From: Actinomycetes bacterium
GTDB lineage: Bacteria > Actinomycetota > Actinomycetes > Propionibacteriales > Nocardioidaceae
Assembly (NCBI GenBank): GCA_023417775.1
Contig: JAEZEJ010000045.1
Span: 1 to 7,146, forward strand
Reading direction: 5' to 3'
DNA length: 7,146 nucleotides
In this document: positions 1 through 6,568 of the stretch, piece after piece
How the letters are laid out: each line of letters starts with the position of its first letter
How positions within the stretch are numbered: position 1 is the first letter of the stretch
The notes under the pieces: model-generated
What the model was told of the DNA's origin: nothing
Database searches by the model: none
The model's input: only the letters and a program-made list of their open reading frames with translations
Position numbers and translations under genes: made by a program

Positions 1-123
1 CTCGAAGACCGGGGCGAACTGCTTGCACGGACCGCACCACGAGGCCCACCAGTCGACGAGCGTGATGCCCTCGCCGGTGACGGTCGACTCGAAGGTCTCC
101 TTGGTCAGGTCGATGGTGCTCAT
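1..123 (-). CDS. trxA: Thioredoxin, N-terminal part (cut by window edge)
   Basis: This is the first 41 codons of a cytoplasmic thioredoxin, which reduces protein disulfides and is itself recycled by thioredoxin reductase. The translation begins MSTIDLTKETFESTV and contains DWWASWCGPCKQFAPVFE. WCGPCK is the classical redox-active motif, with its two cysteines at residues 30 and 33, and WASWCGPCK is the usual family context. The remaining two thirds lies outside the window, so the cis-Pro loop cannot be checked. The ATG at 121-123 is preceded 5 nt upstream by GAGAGG (129-134 on the plus strand), a good ribosome binding site. The gene is divergent from the sugar dehydrogenase-like gene. A SigR/SigH-type promoter lies just upstream, consistent with induction by disulfide stress. 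The family call is near certain; which thioredoxin paralogue this is cannot be told. Confidence 0.95.
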   Translation of the reverse strand, partial: MSTIDLTKETFESTVTGEGITLVDWWASWCGPCKQFAPVFE

Positions 124-152
124 AGATACCTCTCGTCGGAAGCGTTCACCAG

Positions 153-182
153 AACAACGTTCGCGCACCGCCCAACATTCCC
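153..182 (-). promoter_or_regulatory. SigR/SigH-type (disulfide stress) promoter of the thioredoxin gene
   Basis: Read on the minus strand there is GGGAAT (177-182), an 18-nt spacer, then GTTGTT (153-158). The known consensus for Streptomyces SigR and mycobacterial SigH is GGGAAT-N18/19-GTT, so both elements and the spacing match. The implied transcript start is near 147-150, giving a leader of roughly 25 nt that includes the GAGAGG ribosome binding site. Thioredoxin genes are among the best established SigR/SigH targets, so the context supports the call. The motif is seen; its use is inferred. Confidence 0.75.
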
Positions 183-240
183 GACGGCCTCACCGGCGGG
201 CGGGCATCATCGGGGATATGGGCGAGCGAAGGAGCGTGAC

Positions 241-1353
241 ATGACACAGCGACGCATGAGGACCGCCGGGGCCGTGACCGCATCGTCGCTGGTCATCGCG
301 CTCGCCGCATGCAGCACGGGTGGCGACGACGAGACGCGCGAGACCGCCTCTCCGTCCGCATCGACCGCGGAGACGGAGGAGCCCACCACCGTGCCGCCGA
401 CGGTCGACGCAGAGATCGCCAGCGGCGTGAATGTGCCGTGGGGCTTGGTCTTCCGCGAGGACGGCACGGCGCTGGTGGCCCAGCGCGATGACGCGTCGAT
501 CCTGGCGATCGACGCGGAGGGGACCGTGACCGATCTGGGGGCCGTGGAGGGAGTCCAGCCCGGGGGCGAGGGAGGCCTGCTCGGCTTGGCGCTCTCGCCG
601 GACGAGTCGACCCTCTACGCCTATCTGACCGCCGCCGAGGACAACCGGGTCGTGGCGATGGAGCTGTCCGAGGACTCGCTCGGCACCCCCGAGCCGGTGC
701 TGACCGGCATCGACAAGGCGAACAACCACAATGGCGGCGCCTTGGTGTACGACACCGACGAGGACGTCCTCTTCGTCGCCACCGGCGATGCGCTGCAGCC
801 GGATCTCGCACAGGACTCGTCGGCCTTGGAGGGCAAGATCCTCAGGATCACGCCGGACGGTGCGCCCGCTCCCGGCAATCCCTTCGACAACGAGGTCTGG
901 TCCCTCGGACATCGCAATGTGCAGGGCCTGGCCTTCGATGCGGAGGGGCGGCTGTGGTCCAGCGAGTTCGGCGACAAGGGGGCCGACGAGCTGAACCTCA
1001 TCGAGGCGGGCGGCAACTACGGTTGGCCGGTCGTCGAGGGGGAGTCGACCGACGAGCGCTTCGTGGCGCCGCAGGTCACCTGGCCCACCGAGGAGGCCTC
1101 CCCGTCCGGACTGGCGATCATCGCCGACACGGCCTACCTCGGTGCGCTGCGCGGCCAGCGGCTGTGGTCGGTGCCCTTGGACGGCGACCAGGCCGGCGAG
1201 CCCGAGGCCTTCCTCGGCGAGGAGTTCGGCCGGATCCGCGCGGTGGCGGCGGCGCCGGACGGGACCTTGTGGGTCGGCACCAGCAATACCGACGGGAGGG
1301 CGCAGCCGGCGGCCGATGACGACCGGCTCCTGCGGCTCACGGTGCAGGAGTGA
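241..1353 (+). CDS. PQQ-dependent sugar dehydrogenase family lipoprotein
   Basis: This is a 370-aa exported lipoprotein of the glucose/sorbosone dehydrogenase (GSDH) beta-propeller family, whose characterised members oxidise aldose sugars with the cofactor PQQ. The N-terminus has Arg residues, a hydrophobic stretch (about 11-22) and the lipobox LAAC with Cys24 as the lipidation site. A low-complexity Thr/Glu/Ser/Pro linker follows (about 25-58). The propeller shows NVPWGLVF (64-71), GGEGGLLGLALSPD (108-121), NNHNGG (161-166; His163 aligns with the catalytic His of soluble glucose dehydrogenase), GHRNVQGLAF (223-232) and the GGNYGWP block (257-263). The length suits the single-domain YliI/Asd-like group. 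The ATG is chosen because GAAGGAG (228-234) lies 6 nt upstream and the signal sequence starts there. The substrate, and whether PQQ is available in this host, cannot be told. The gene stands alone, divergent from trxA, and ends just before a large palindrome. Confidence 0.9.
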   Translation: MTQRRMRTAGAVTASSLVIALAACSTGGDDETRETASPSASTAETEEPTTVPPTVDAEIASGVNVPWGLVFREDGTALVAQRDDASILAIDAEGTVTDLGAVEGVQPGGEGGLLGLALSPDESTLYAYLTAAEDNRVVAMELSEDSLGTPEPVLTGIDKANNHNGGALVYDTDEDVLFVATGDALQPDLAQDSSALEGKILRITPDGAPAPGNPFDNEVWSLGHRNVQGLAFDAEGRLWSSEFGDKGADELNLIEAGGNYGWPVVEGESTDERFVAPQVTWPTEEASPSGLAIIADTAYLGALRGQRLWSVPLDGDQAGEPEAFLGEEFGRIRAVAAAPDGTLWVGTSNTDGRAQPAADDDRLLRLTVQE

Positions 1354-1370
1354 CCGCGCGGAGGGCTTGC

Positions 1371-1410
1371 GTCACCAGAAACCTGAGGATATCCTCAGGT
1401 TCCTGGTGAC
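1371..1410. repeat. 40-bp near-perfect palindrome, possible terminator or protein-binding site
   Basis: The two 20-nt arms are complementary at 19 of 20 positions, centred on GGATATCC (1387-1394). The inner 22 bp (1380-1401) are perfect, and the only mismatch is A1379 opposite C1402. It starts 17 nt after the sugar dehydrogenase stop codon, so the mRNA could form a very stable hairpin and stop transcription, although no U-tract follows. On the minus strand the mismatch becomes a G-U wobble, so a transcript from that side would pair throughout. A binding site for a dimeric regulator or a dispersed genomic repeat are alternatives. The structure is certain; the role is not. Confidence 0.7.
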
Positions 1411-1492
1411 ATCCGCGGCCCGCTCACTCCCTCGAGGGGCTGCTCGTCGCTGCGTGTCACGGCGCCGGCTCCCTCCCGGCGGCGATCACGCG

Positions 1493-1528
1493 ACAGCGCC
1501 CCCGTCCAGTGATGGACGGGGGCGCTGT
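1493..1528. terminator. Intrinsic-type hairpin terminator downstream of the cold-shock gene
   Basis: A perfect 16-bp GC-rich stem (1493-1508 with 1513-1528) closes a four-base GTGA loop. It lies about 70 nt beyond the stop codon of the minus-strand cold-shock gene, and it also faces any read-through from the plus-strand sugar dehydrogenase gene. No T-run follows on either strand, as is common for actinobacterial terminators. It probably works in both directions between two convergent genes. Confidence 0.75.
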
Positions 1529-1550
1529 GCTGTGAGTCAGCCTGCGGCCG

Positions 1551-1612
1551 GCTCAGAGGGGGCGGCGAGCCGCCTCCTGCTCAAGCGAGTCGTTGCTCGC
1601 TCAGAGGGGGCG
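1551..1612. repeat. 14-bp direct repeat copying the 3' end of the cold-shock gene
   Basis: GCTCAGAGGGGGCG occurs at 1551-1564 and again at 1599-1612. The second copy covers the last codons and stop of the minus-strand cold-shock gene (Arg-Pro-Leu-stop), so the first is an extra copy 48 bp downstream. Between them lies a small inverted repeat, AGCGAG (1584-1589) and CTCGCT (1596-1601), which overlaps the stop codon. It may be the trace of a short tandem duplication. Confidence 0.5.
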
Positions 1613-1804
1613 AATGTTCGCGGCCTGGAGGCCCTTCTGGCCCTGCTCGACGTCGAACTCGACCTTCTGGTCCTCGTTCAGCGAGCGGTAGCCGGAGGAC
1701 TGGATCGCCGTGTAGTGGGCGAAGACGTCCTCGCTGCCGTCATCGGGGGCGATGAAGCCGAAGCCCTTCTCAGCGTTGAACCACTTGACGGTTCCCGTTG
1801 CCAT
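1601..1804 (-). CDS. Cold-shock protein (CspA family)
   Basis: This is a complete 67-aa single cold-shock domain, the usual length for the family. Such proteins bind single-stranded RNA and DNA and act as RNA chaperones that melt mRNA structure in the cytoplasm. Start MATGTVKWFNAEKGFGFI; the RNP1 motif KGFGFI is at residues 13-18 and RNP2 VFAHY at 27-31, with the conserved Trp8, Phe9 and Asn10. The ATG is preceded by TGAGGAG (1810-1816 on the plus strand) at 5 nt spacing. The gene is monocistronic: it ends before a strong hairpin, and its upstream neighbour is the divergent metalloprotease. Several paralogues are usual in actinobacteria, so whether this one is cold-induced or constitutive cannot be read from the protein. 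A long leader is possible. Confidence 0.96.
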   Translation of the reverse strand: MATGTVKWFNAEKGFGFIAPDDGSEDVFAHYTAIQSSGYRSLNEDQKVEFDVEQGQKGLQAANIRPL

Positions 1805-1837
1805 GTGTACTCCTCATTAACTTTCTTGGCGAAGGCC

Positions 1838-1853
1838 GCCTCCGGATGGAGGC
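1838..1853 (-). promoter_or_regulatory. Small hairpin in the cold-shock gene leader
   Basis: GCCTCC (1838-1843) and GGAGGC (1848-1853) form a perfect 6-bp stem with a 4-nt loop, 33 nt upstream of the cold-shock ATG in its likely leader. Structured, temperature-responsive leaders are known for some csp genes such as E. coli cspA. There is no direct evidence that this one is functional. Confidence 0.3.
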
Positions 1854-1994
1854 AGCGGTCGCGACGCACATCCAACCTCGAGAGGAACCACACCCCGAAT
1901 CAGGTACGGGTACTGCATTCATCTGGTCCAACGTCGTGCAACTGCTCCCCATCCTATGCCACGGGTGGTGCCGCTGGATACCGCGACCGGCCGA

Positions 1995-2016
1995 GAGTGG
2001 TGAACATCCTGTGAAC
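1995..2016 (-). promoter_or_regulatory. Two 11-bp direct repeats resembling a PHO box
   Basis: On the minus strand, GTTCACAGGAT (2006-2016) is followed at once by GTTCACCACTC (1995-2005), two units in phase with an 11-bp repeat length. The Streptomyces PhoP operator is known to be built of 11-bp direct repeats with a GTTCACC core. The second unit has that core exactly and the first has 6 of 7 bases. The site lies between the cold-shock gene and the secreted protease gene and could act on either. With only two units, chance is a real alternative. Confidence 0.35.
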
Positions 2017-2046
2017 CAGGGACTTATGGCCCGAGAGAACTAGTCC

Positions 2047-2073
2047 TTTATAACCATTCATCGTCGAAGTCAA
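2047..2073 (-). promoter_or_regulatory. Candidate housekeeping promoter of the cold-shock gene
   Basis: On the minus strand TTGACT (2068-2073; 5 of 6 to TTGACA) is followed after 15 nt by TATAAA (2047-2052; 5 of 6 to TATAAT). The hexamers are good but the spacer is shorter than the usual 16-18. Transcription from here would give a cold-shock leader of roughly 235 nt. The same AT-rich patch reads TATAAC (2049-2054) on the plus strand and could instead serve the protease, but no matching -35 is seen there. Confidence 0.35.
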
Positions 2074-2204
2074 GACTGCCGTTCGGGGTGTGGACGGTCG
2101 TAGCGTGGCCGATGGCGCCACGTCTCACGAGGACGCGGCCTGGTGGAGCCGGCGACAGGGCCGGCCCCTGATCGGGAGATCCACCACCATCGGGGGATCC
2201 TCGC

Positions 2205-2211
2205 AAGGAGG
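2205..2211 (+). promoter_or_regulatory. Ribosome binding site fixing the GTG start of the M6 protease
   Basis: AAGGAGG, a full anti-16S match, ends 4 nt before GTG at 2216. The frame is open further upstream to an ATG at 2090, but that start has no comparable site and would put 42 non-signal residues ahead of the signal peptide. This motif therefore decides the start. Confidence 0.85.
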
Positions 2212-2215
2212 AACT

Positions 2216-4606
2216 GTGAAACGCATCATGACGGGCCTGGTCGGGCTCGGACTCGTGGCATCAGGCTCGGTGGCGCTCGCCGCCCCGGGAGCCGCCGAGC
2301 CCGCCCCGCCGGCGGCCCCAGGACAGGACGCCGCGGCGCAACGCGCCGACGACTTCCCGCATCCACTCGAGGACAAGCGTCGAGAACTGCGGGAGACCGC
2401 GATCTCGAACATGATCGATGGCGAGCTGACGCCCGAACAGCGTGAGGGCGGCACCGTCGCCAAAGTCGGCCAGGCCCCGTCTCCCGCGCAGGCGGCCGCC
2501 CAGGCGAACGGCGGACCGCAGGCGCGGCAGTTGGCCCGTCAGGGCGATCAGCAGCAGGACCAGTATGTCGAGCTCGAGCAGGAGCGCGCCGACAAGATCT
2601 TCGTCATCCTGACGGAGTTCGGCGACGAGCGTCACCCGGACTATCCCGACCAGGACACCGATCCCGACACCCCCGGGCCGGAGCGATTCGACGGACCGCT
2701 GCACAACCAGATCCCCGAGCCGGGGCCGGATGACAACTCCACCGTCTGGCAGGAGGACTTCAGCCCCGAGCACTACGAGGACCTCTACTTCGCCACGGGC
2801 AAGAAGGCCGAATCCGTCAAGACCTACTACGAGACCCAGTCATCGGGCCGGTACACGGTCGACGGCCAGGTCTCGGACTGGGTCAAGGTTCCGTACAACC
2901 AGGCGCGCTACGGGCGCGAGGACGCCGGAGCCTGGAACCTCGTGCAGGACGCCGTCAACCAGTGGGTCGAGGATCAGAAGGCCGCCGGTCGCAGCGACGA
3001 GGACATCGCCAAGACGCTCTCGGAGTACGACCAGTGGGACCGCTACGACTATGACGGCGACGGCGTCTTCGATGAGCCCGACGGCTATATCGATCACTTC
3101 CAGATCGTCCATGCCGGCGGTGGCGAGGAGGACGGCGATCCGACCTATGGCGAGGATGCCATCTGGTCGCATCGCTGGTACGCCTTCGGCACCGATGCCG
3201 GCCGGACCGGCCCCGCCGACAACCCGCTGGGCGGCGCGGAGGTCGGCGACACCGGCGTGTGGGTCGGTGACTACACCGTCCAGCCGGAGAACGGTGGACT
3301 GTCGGTCTTCGTGCACGAGTACGGCCACGATCTCGGCCTGCCCGATGCCTACGACACGAGCGGCGCGGGTGACAACAGCAATGAGTTCTGGACGCTGATG
3401 GCGCAGAGCCGACTGAATGCCAAGGGAGAGCCGCTCGGCACCCGCCCGGGGGACCTCGGCGCCTGGGAGAAGCTGCAGCTCGGATGGCTCGACTACGAGG
3501 CGCAGACGCACACGGAGCAGCGCACCCTCGAGCTCGGCCCGCAGGAGTACAACAGCGACAAGCCGCAGGGGGCGGTCGTGGTGCTGCCGAAGAAGGAGGT
3601 CGTCAACGACAACGGCGCGCCGGCCTCGGGGGAGAAGCAGTTCTTCTCGGGCACGGGTGACGATCTGTCGAACACCATGGCGACCGATCTGGACCTCGGC
3701 GACGCCTCGGGCGCGCAGCTGACGGCCCAGGCGCGCTTCTCGATCGAGGAAGGCTACGACTACGCCTATCTGCAGGCATCCGCCGATGGCTCGACCTGGA
3801 CCGATCTGGACGCCACGATCGGCGGCGAGCCGATCGGCACGGATGCCTCGGGGCGGCCGGCGATCGACGGTGAGCAAGAGGACTGGGCCGATCTGGTGGT
3901 GCCGTTGGACCAGTTCGACGGACAGCAGATCTCATTCCGGGTGCTCTACCGCACGGACGGCGGTCTGGCCATGCCGGGCCTGTTCCTCGACGACATCGTC
4001 GTGTCGGCCGGCGATACCGAGATCCTGAACGATGATGCCGAGAGCGATTCGGGGGCATGGACCTTCGACGGCTTCTCGATCGTGGGGGAGACCACGACGA
4101 CCCAGGCGAGCAACTACTACGTCATGGGGCACCGGTCGTACACCGGTTACGACCAGTATCTGAAGACCGGTCCCTATAACTTCGGCTTCCTCAACACCAA
4201 GCCGGACTGGGTGGAGCACTACGCCTATCAGACCGGACTGCTGGTCTCGTACTGGGACACGTCTCAGGCCGACAACAACGTCAGCCAGCATCCGGGCGAG
4301 GGGCGCAATCTCATCGTCGACGCGAATCCGAGGCCGATGATCAATATCGTCACCGGTGAGCCGTGGCGGGCCAGGGTGCAGATGTACGATGCTCCGTTCT
4401 CGACCCGGAAGTCGGACTCGATGACGCTGCACACCGACGGCCAGCCCAGCTACCTGCGTGGCCAGGCTGCCAAGCCGGTATTCGACGATACGAAGCAGTA
4501 CTTCTTCGAGGAGCTGCCGAATCACGGCGTCACGTTGCCGGCCACGGGCTTCAAGGCCCGAGTGGTGCAGGAGAACGGGACGTCCATGAAGGTCAGGTTC
4601 AACTGA
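2216..4606 (+). CDS. Secreted M6 metalloprotease, immune inhibitor A type
   Basis: This 796-aa secreted zinc endopeptidase is close in length to Bacillus InhA. From the GTG start it has KR, a hydrophobic core (about 7-22) and a likely cleavage site near residues 22-27. A Pro/Ala/Gln-rich propeptide-like region follows to about 120. The catalytic domain begins near RADKIFVILTEFGDE (124 onward). It contains DYDGDGVFDEPDGYIDHF (278-295), an acidic segment matching the Ca-binding region of the family, and HEYGHDLGLPD (367-377). In that motif His367 and His371 bind zinc, Glu368 is the general base, and a Met (395, WTLMAQ) follows as in the Met-turn. The lectin-like MAM segment is roughly 470-625, and the C-terminal VEG-type domain follows (YYVMGHRSYTGYDQYLKTG near 634). 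InhA proteins degrade host or environmental proteins; the substrate here is unknown. All key residues are present. The gene is monocistronic, with a strong hairpin after the stop. Confidence 0.93.
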   Translation: MKRIMTGLVGLGLVASGSVALAAPGAAEPAPPAAPGQDAAAQRADDFPHPLEDKRRELRETAISNMIDGELTPEQREGGTVAKVGQAPSPAQAAAQANGGPQARQLARQGDQQQDQYVELEQERADKIFVILTEFGDERHPDYPDQDTDPDTPGPERFDGPLHNQIPEPGPDDNSTVWQEDFSPEHYEDLYFATGKKAESVKTYYETQSSGRYTVDGQVSDWVKVPYNQARYGREDAGAWNLVQDAVNQWVEDQKAAGRSDEDIAKTLSEYDQWDRYDYDGDGVFDEPDGYIDHFQIVHAGGGEEDGDPTYGEDAIWSHRWYAFGTDAGRTGPADNPLGGAEVGDTGVWVGDYTVQPENGGLSVFVHEYGHDLGLPDAYDTSGAGDNSNEFWTLMAQSRLNAKGEPLGTRPGDLGAWEKLQLGWLDYEAQTHTEQRTLELGPQEYNSDKPQGAVVVLPKKEVVNDNGAPASGEKQFFSGTGDDLSNTMATDLDLGDASGAQLTAQARFSIEEGYDYAYLQASADGSTWTDLDATIGGEPIGTDASGRPAIDGEQEDWADLVVPLDQFDGQQISFRVLYRTDGGLAMPGLFLDDIVVSAGDTEILNDDAESDSGAWTFDGFSIVGETTTTQASNYYVMGHRSYTGYDQYLKTGPYNFGFLNTKPDWVEHYAYQTGLLVSYWDTSQADNNVSQHPGEGRNLIVDANPRPMINIVTGEPWRARVQMYDAPFSTRKSDSMTLHTDGQPSYLRGQAAKPVFDDTKQYFFEELPNHGVTLPATGFKARVVQENGTSMKVRFN

Positions 4607-4618
4607 CCCCACCAAGAC

Positions 4619-4660
4619 CGAAGGGGGCGCGCCATCCGGGGGGACAGCGCGCCCCCTTCG
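4619..4660. terminator. Bidirectional terminator between the M6 protease and MFS genes
   Basis: A perfect 14-bp stem (4619-4632 with 4647-4660), built on GAAGGGGGCGCGC, encloses a 14-nt loop. It begins 12 nt after the protease stop and lies 50 nt beyond the stop of the convergent MFS gene. No T-tract is present, but the position and stem strength argue for a shared terminator. Confidence 0.8.
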
Positions 4661-4710
4661 CCACGTCGCTCCGACGGTGATCGTCGGGCGGGGGTCTCTG
4701 GATCGCTGCC

Positions 4711-6006
4711 TCAGCCGCGGATGCGCAGCTCCTCGTCGATGGCGCCGGGAGCGCCGCCGAACTCGTCGGCGATCTCGGTCGCGATCTCCTCCTCGGACTC
4801 GACGACCTGGTGGCCGTCCTCATCCATCCCGGCGTCGGCCGCGGCGATGATCCGGTGGGCGGTGGCCAGGGCGACGACCGCGACACCCACGGCGATCGCT
4901 CCGATGGCGAAGGGCACGTGGACGCTGAACGCCGCGGCGAGGTGCCCGGCGGCGAAGGGTGCGAGGCCGCCGCCGATGAAGCGCACGAAGCCGTAGGCGG
5001 CCGAGGCCACCGGACGCTCGACCGGAGAGACGAGCATGACCGCCTGGGTCACCAAGGTGTTGATGACGCCGATGAAGATGCCCGAGGCCACGACGCAGCC
5101 GATCATGACGGCCGGAGTGGTGGTGAAGGCTGCCATGAGGGCCAGGTCGACCGCGAACAGGCCGAAGGCGACGTAGAGCGTGGGGGCGGTGCCGAAGGCG
5201 GCCTGGAGGCGCGGTGCACCGACCACCGAGAAGAGGGCCACGAACAGGCCCCATCCGAAGAAGACCCAGCCGAGCTCCATGATGCCGAGGTCCAGCGGGA
5301 ACGGCGCGTAGCCGAGCATCGTGAAGAAGCCCCAGTTGTAGAGCAGGGCCGCGATGCTGACGGTCAGCAGCCCGCGATGCGAGAGCGCCTTGATGGGGGC
5401 CAGCAGGGAGGTGGCGTGGTCCGGGCGCGGGGTGGCCGGCAGCAGGAAGACGATGGCGATGAGCGCGATGGTCATCAGGGCGGCGACCCCGTAGAACGGC
5501 CCGCGCCAGCTGATGCTGCCGAGGGATCCGCCGAGGAGGGGGCCGGCGGCGATGCCGAGCCCGAGGGCCGCCTCGTAGAGGATGATCGCGCCGGCGAATC
5601 CGCCGCGCGCGCTGGAGACGATCGCCGAGAGCGAGGTGGCGATGAAGAGGGCGTTGCCGAGCCCCCAGCCCGCGCGGAAGGCCACGATGCCGTCGATCGA
5701 CGAGGCCGATCCCGCGAGGGCGGAGAAGACCACGATGATCACGAGCCCGGCGATGAGCGTCTTCTTGGCTCCCAGGCGGCTGGAGACGGCATTGGTGACG
5801 AGCATCGCGAAGGCGGTGACGACCAGGTAGCTGGTGAAGAGCAGCGTCACCTGGCTCTCGGAGGCGTCGAGCTGGGACTTCAGCGCCGGGAGGATCGGAT
5901 CGACCAGGCCGATGCCCATGAAGGACACGACGCAGGCGAAGGCGACGGCGTACACGGCACGGGGCTGCCGGAACATGTCGGTGAAGGAATGGTCAGTGGA
6001 AGTCAT
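4711..6006 (-). CDS. MFS transporter, drug:H+ antiporter type
   Basis: This 431-aa inner-membrane protein has about 12 hydrophobic segments (first near 18-40, last near 364-386), the usual size for a 12-helix major facilitator exporter. Between helices 2 and 3, SSRLGAKK (75-82) is a form of motif A. In helix 5, GIAAGPLLGG (151-160) fits motif C (GxxxGPxxGG), the signature of proton-driven drug exporters. After the last helix there is an acidic cytoplasmic tail of about 40 residues (GMDEDGHQVVESEEE onward). The ATG at 6004-6006 lies inside the end of the upstream MarR gene (14-bp overlap) and has AGGA just before it, so translation is probably coupled. Pairing with a MarR regulator suggests export of a small toxic compound that the regulator senses; the substrate is unknown. 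The family call is firm, drug efflux is inferred. Confidence 0.9.
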   Translation of the reverse strand: MTSTDHSFTDMFRQPRAVYAVAFACVVSFMGIGLVDPILPALKSQLDASESQVTLLFTSYLVVTAFAMLVTNAVSSRLGAKKTLIAGLVIIVVFSALAGSASSIDGIVAFRAGWGLGNALFIATSLSAIVSSARGGFAGAIILYEAALGLGIAAGPLLGGSLGSISWRGPFYGVAALMTIALIAIVFLLPATPRPDHATSLLAPIKALSHRGLLTVSIAALLYNWGFFTMLGYAPFPLDLGIMELGWVFFGWGLFVALFSVVGAPRLQAAFGTAPTLYVAFGLFAVDLALMAAFTTTPAVMIGCVVASGIFIGVINTLVTQAVMLVSPVERPVASAAYGFVRFIGGGLAPFAAGHLAAAFSVHVPFAIGAIAVGVAVVALATAHRIIAAADAGMDEDGHQVVESEEEIATEIADEFGGAPGAIDEELRIRG

Positions 6007-6325
6007 AGGTCCTGATGAAGCTCTCGAGTGCGGGGAGTGCGGCGGCGATCGAGGCCCGGTCGTCGTCGGAGAGTCGATCGAGCGCGGCGCCGATCAACTC
6101 GTCGTACTGGGCGAGGCGCTCGTGCAGCGTCGTGCGCCCTCGTTCGGTGATGCTGATGCGGGTCGCCCGCGCGTCCTCGGCATCCGCGTGGCGCACCACC
6201 AGGCCGGCGGACTCCAGACGGCGCACGAGCGCCGTCATGGCGGGCTGGCTCACGGCCTCGCGTTCGGCGAGGGCGGTGATCCGCTGCGGACCGTGCTCGT
6301 CGAGGAGCGTCAGGGTGCTGCCGGC
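5993..6325 (-). CDS. MarR-family transcriptional regulator, 5' part lost at poly-G
   Basis: About 110 residues of a winged helix-turn-helix regulator can be read, from AGSTLTLLDEHGPQRI to the C-terminal FIRTYDFH. The HTH is RITALAEREAVSQPAMTALVRRLESAGLV, and the wing has the typical acidic-Arg pattern (DAEDARATRISITERG). The C-terminal helix would complete the dimer interface. MarR proteins are usually 140-150 aa. Here the first 30-40 residues, holding dimer helix 1 and the start of helix 2, are missing: upstream of 6325 the frame runs into poly-G and reads only polyproline. The true start and promoter are therefore absent from this assembly. The stop overlaps the MFS gene start by 14 bp, giving a marR-exporter operon. 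In this family the regulator usually represses its own operon until a ligand binds. The truncation is probably an assembly artefact, not a mutation. Confidence 0.85.
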   Translation of the reverse strand, partial: AGSTLTLLDEHGPQRITALAEREAVSQPAMTALVRRLESAGLVVRHADAEDARATRISITERGRTTLHERLAQYDELIGAALDRLSDDDRASIAAALPALESFIRTYDFH

Positions 6326-6391
<66 letters not shown>

Positions 6392-6568
6392 CGGTCGGCG
6401 CACATCTCAGGCGGTGGACGGTGAGGCTACCCAGCGTGCGCCCGGTGGACTAGCGTCAGACCTGCTCCGCAGCCAGCGCGTCGCCGTCGAAGTCGATACG
6501 CCTCCGGCCGACCCCCAGCCCGCCCGATCGGTTGGTTCTCGCGCGAACGTCCCTCTGCGGTCCCACCG

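Larger units (their letters stand above)
1805..2215. other. 411-bp divergent intergenic region, no gene supported
   Basis: This spacer separates the cold-shock gene (minus) from the M6 protease gene (plus). No frame with a credible start, ribosome binding site and protein-like composition is seen. It holds the cold-shock leader, including a small hairpin at 1838-1853, an 11-bp-phased GTTCAC repeat at 1995-2016, and an AT-rich patch at 2041-2073 with promoter-like hexamers. A GCCGGC-N6-GCCGGC hairpin (2148-2165) and the protease ribosome binding site follow. The size suits a long cold-shock 5' untranslated region plus a leader of about 150 nt for the protease. Confidence 0.6.

Noticed and set aside
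1798..2043. 81-codon plus-strand frame overlapping the cold-shock gene start
   Set aside because: No ribosome binding site is present, the composition is not protein-like, and it occupies the likely cold-shock leader.
2148..2165. GCCGGC-N6-GCCGGC hairpin upstream of the protease
   Set aside because: GCCGGC is itself palindromic and common in high-GC DNA, so the pairing is likely chance.
2090..2215. Upstream in-frame ATG of the M6 protease gene
   Set aside because: It would place 42 polar residues before a clear signal peptide and lacks a Shine-Dalgarno site, while GTG at 2216 has AAGGAGG.
4810..6015. Long open frame (401 codons) antisense to the MFS gene, and similar ones antisense to the protease (2840-3877) and sugar dehydrogenase (190-912)
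   Set aside because: Their compositions are skewed (Glu/Gly/Arg or Val/Arg rich) as expected from high-GC shadow frames, and the opposite strands encode recognised families.
6535..6548. GTTC-N6-GAAC inverted repeat, considered as an SOS (LexA) box
   Set aside because: The actinobacterial SOS box is GAAC-N4-GTTC. Here the half-sites are in the opposite order with different spacing.
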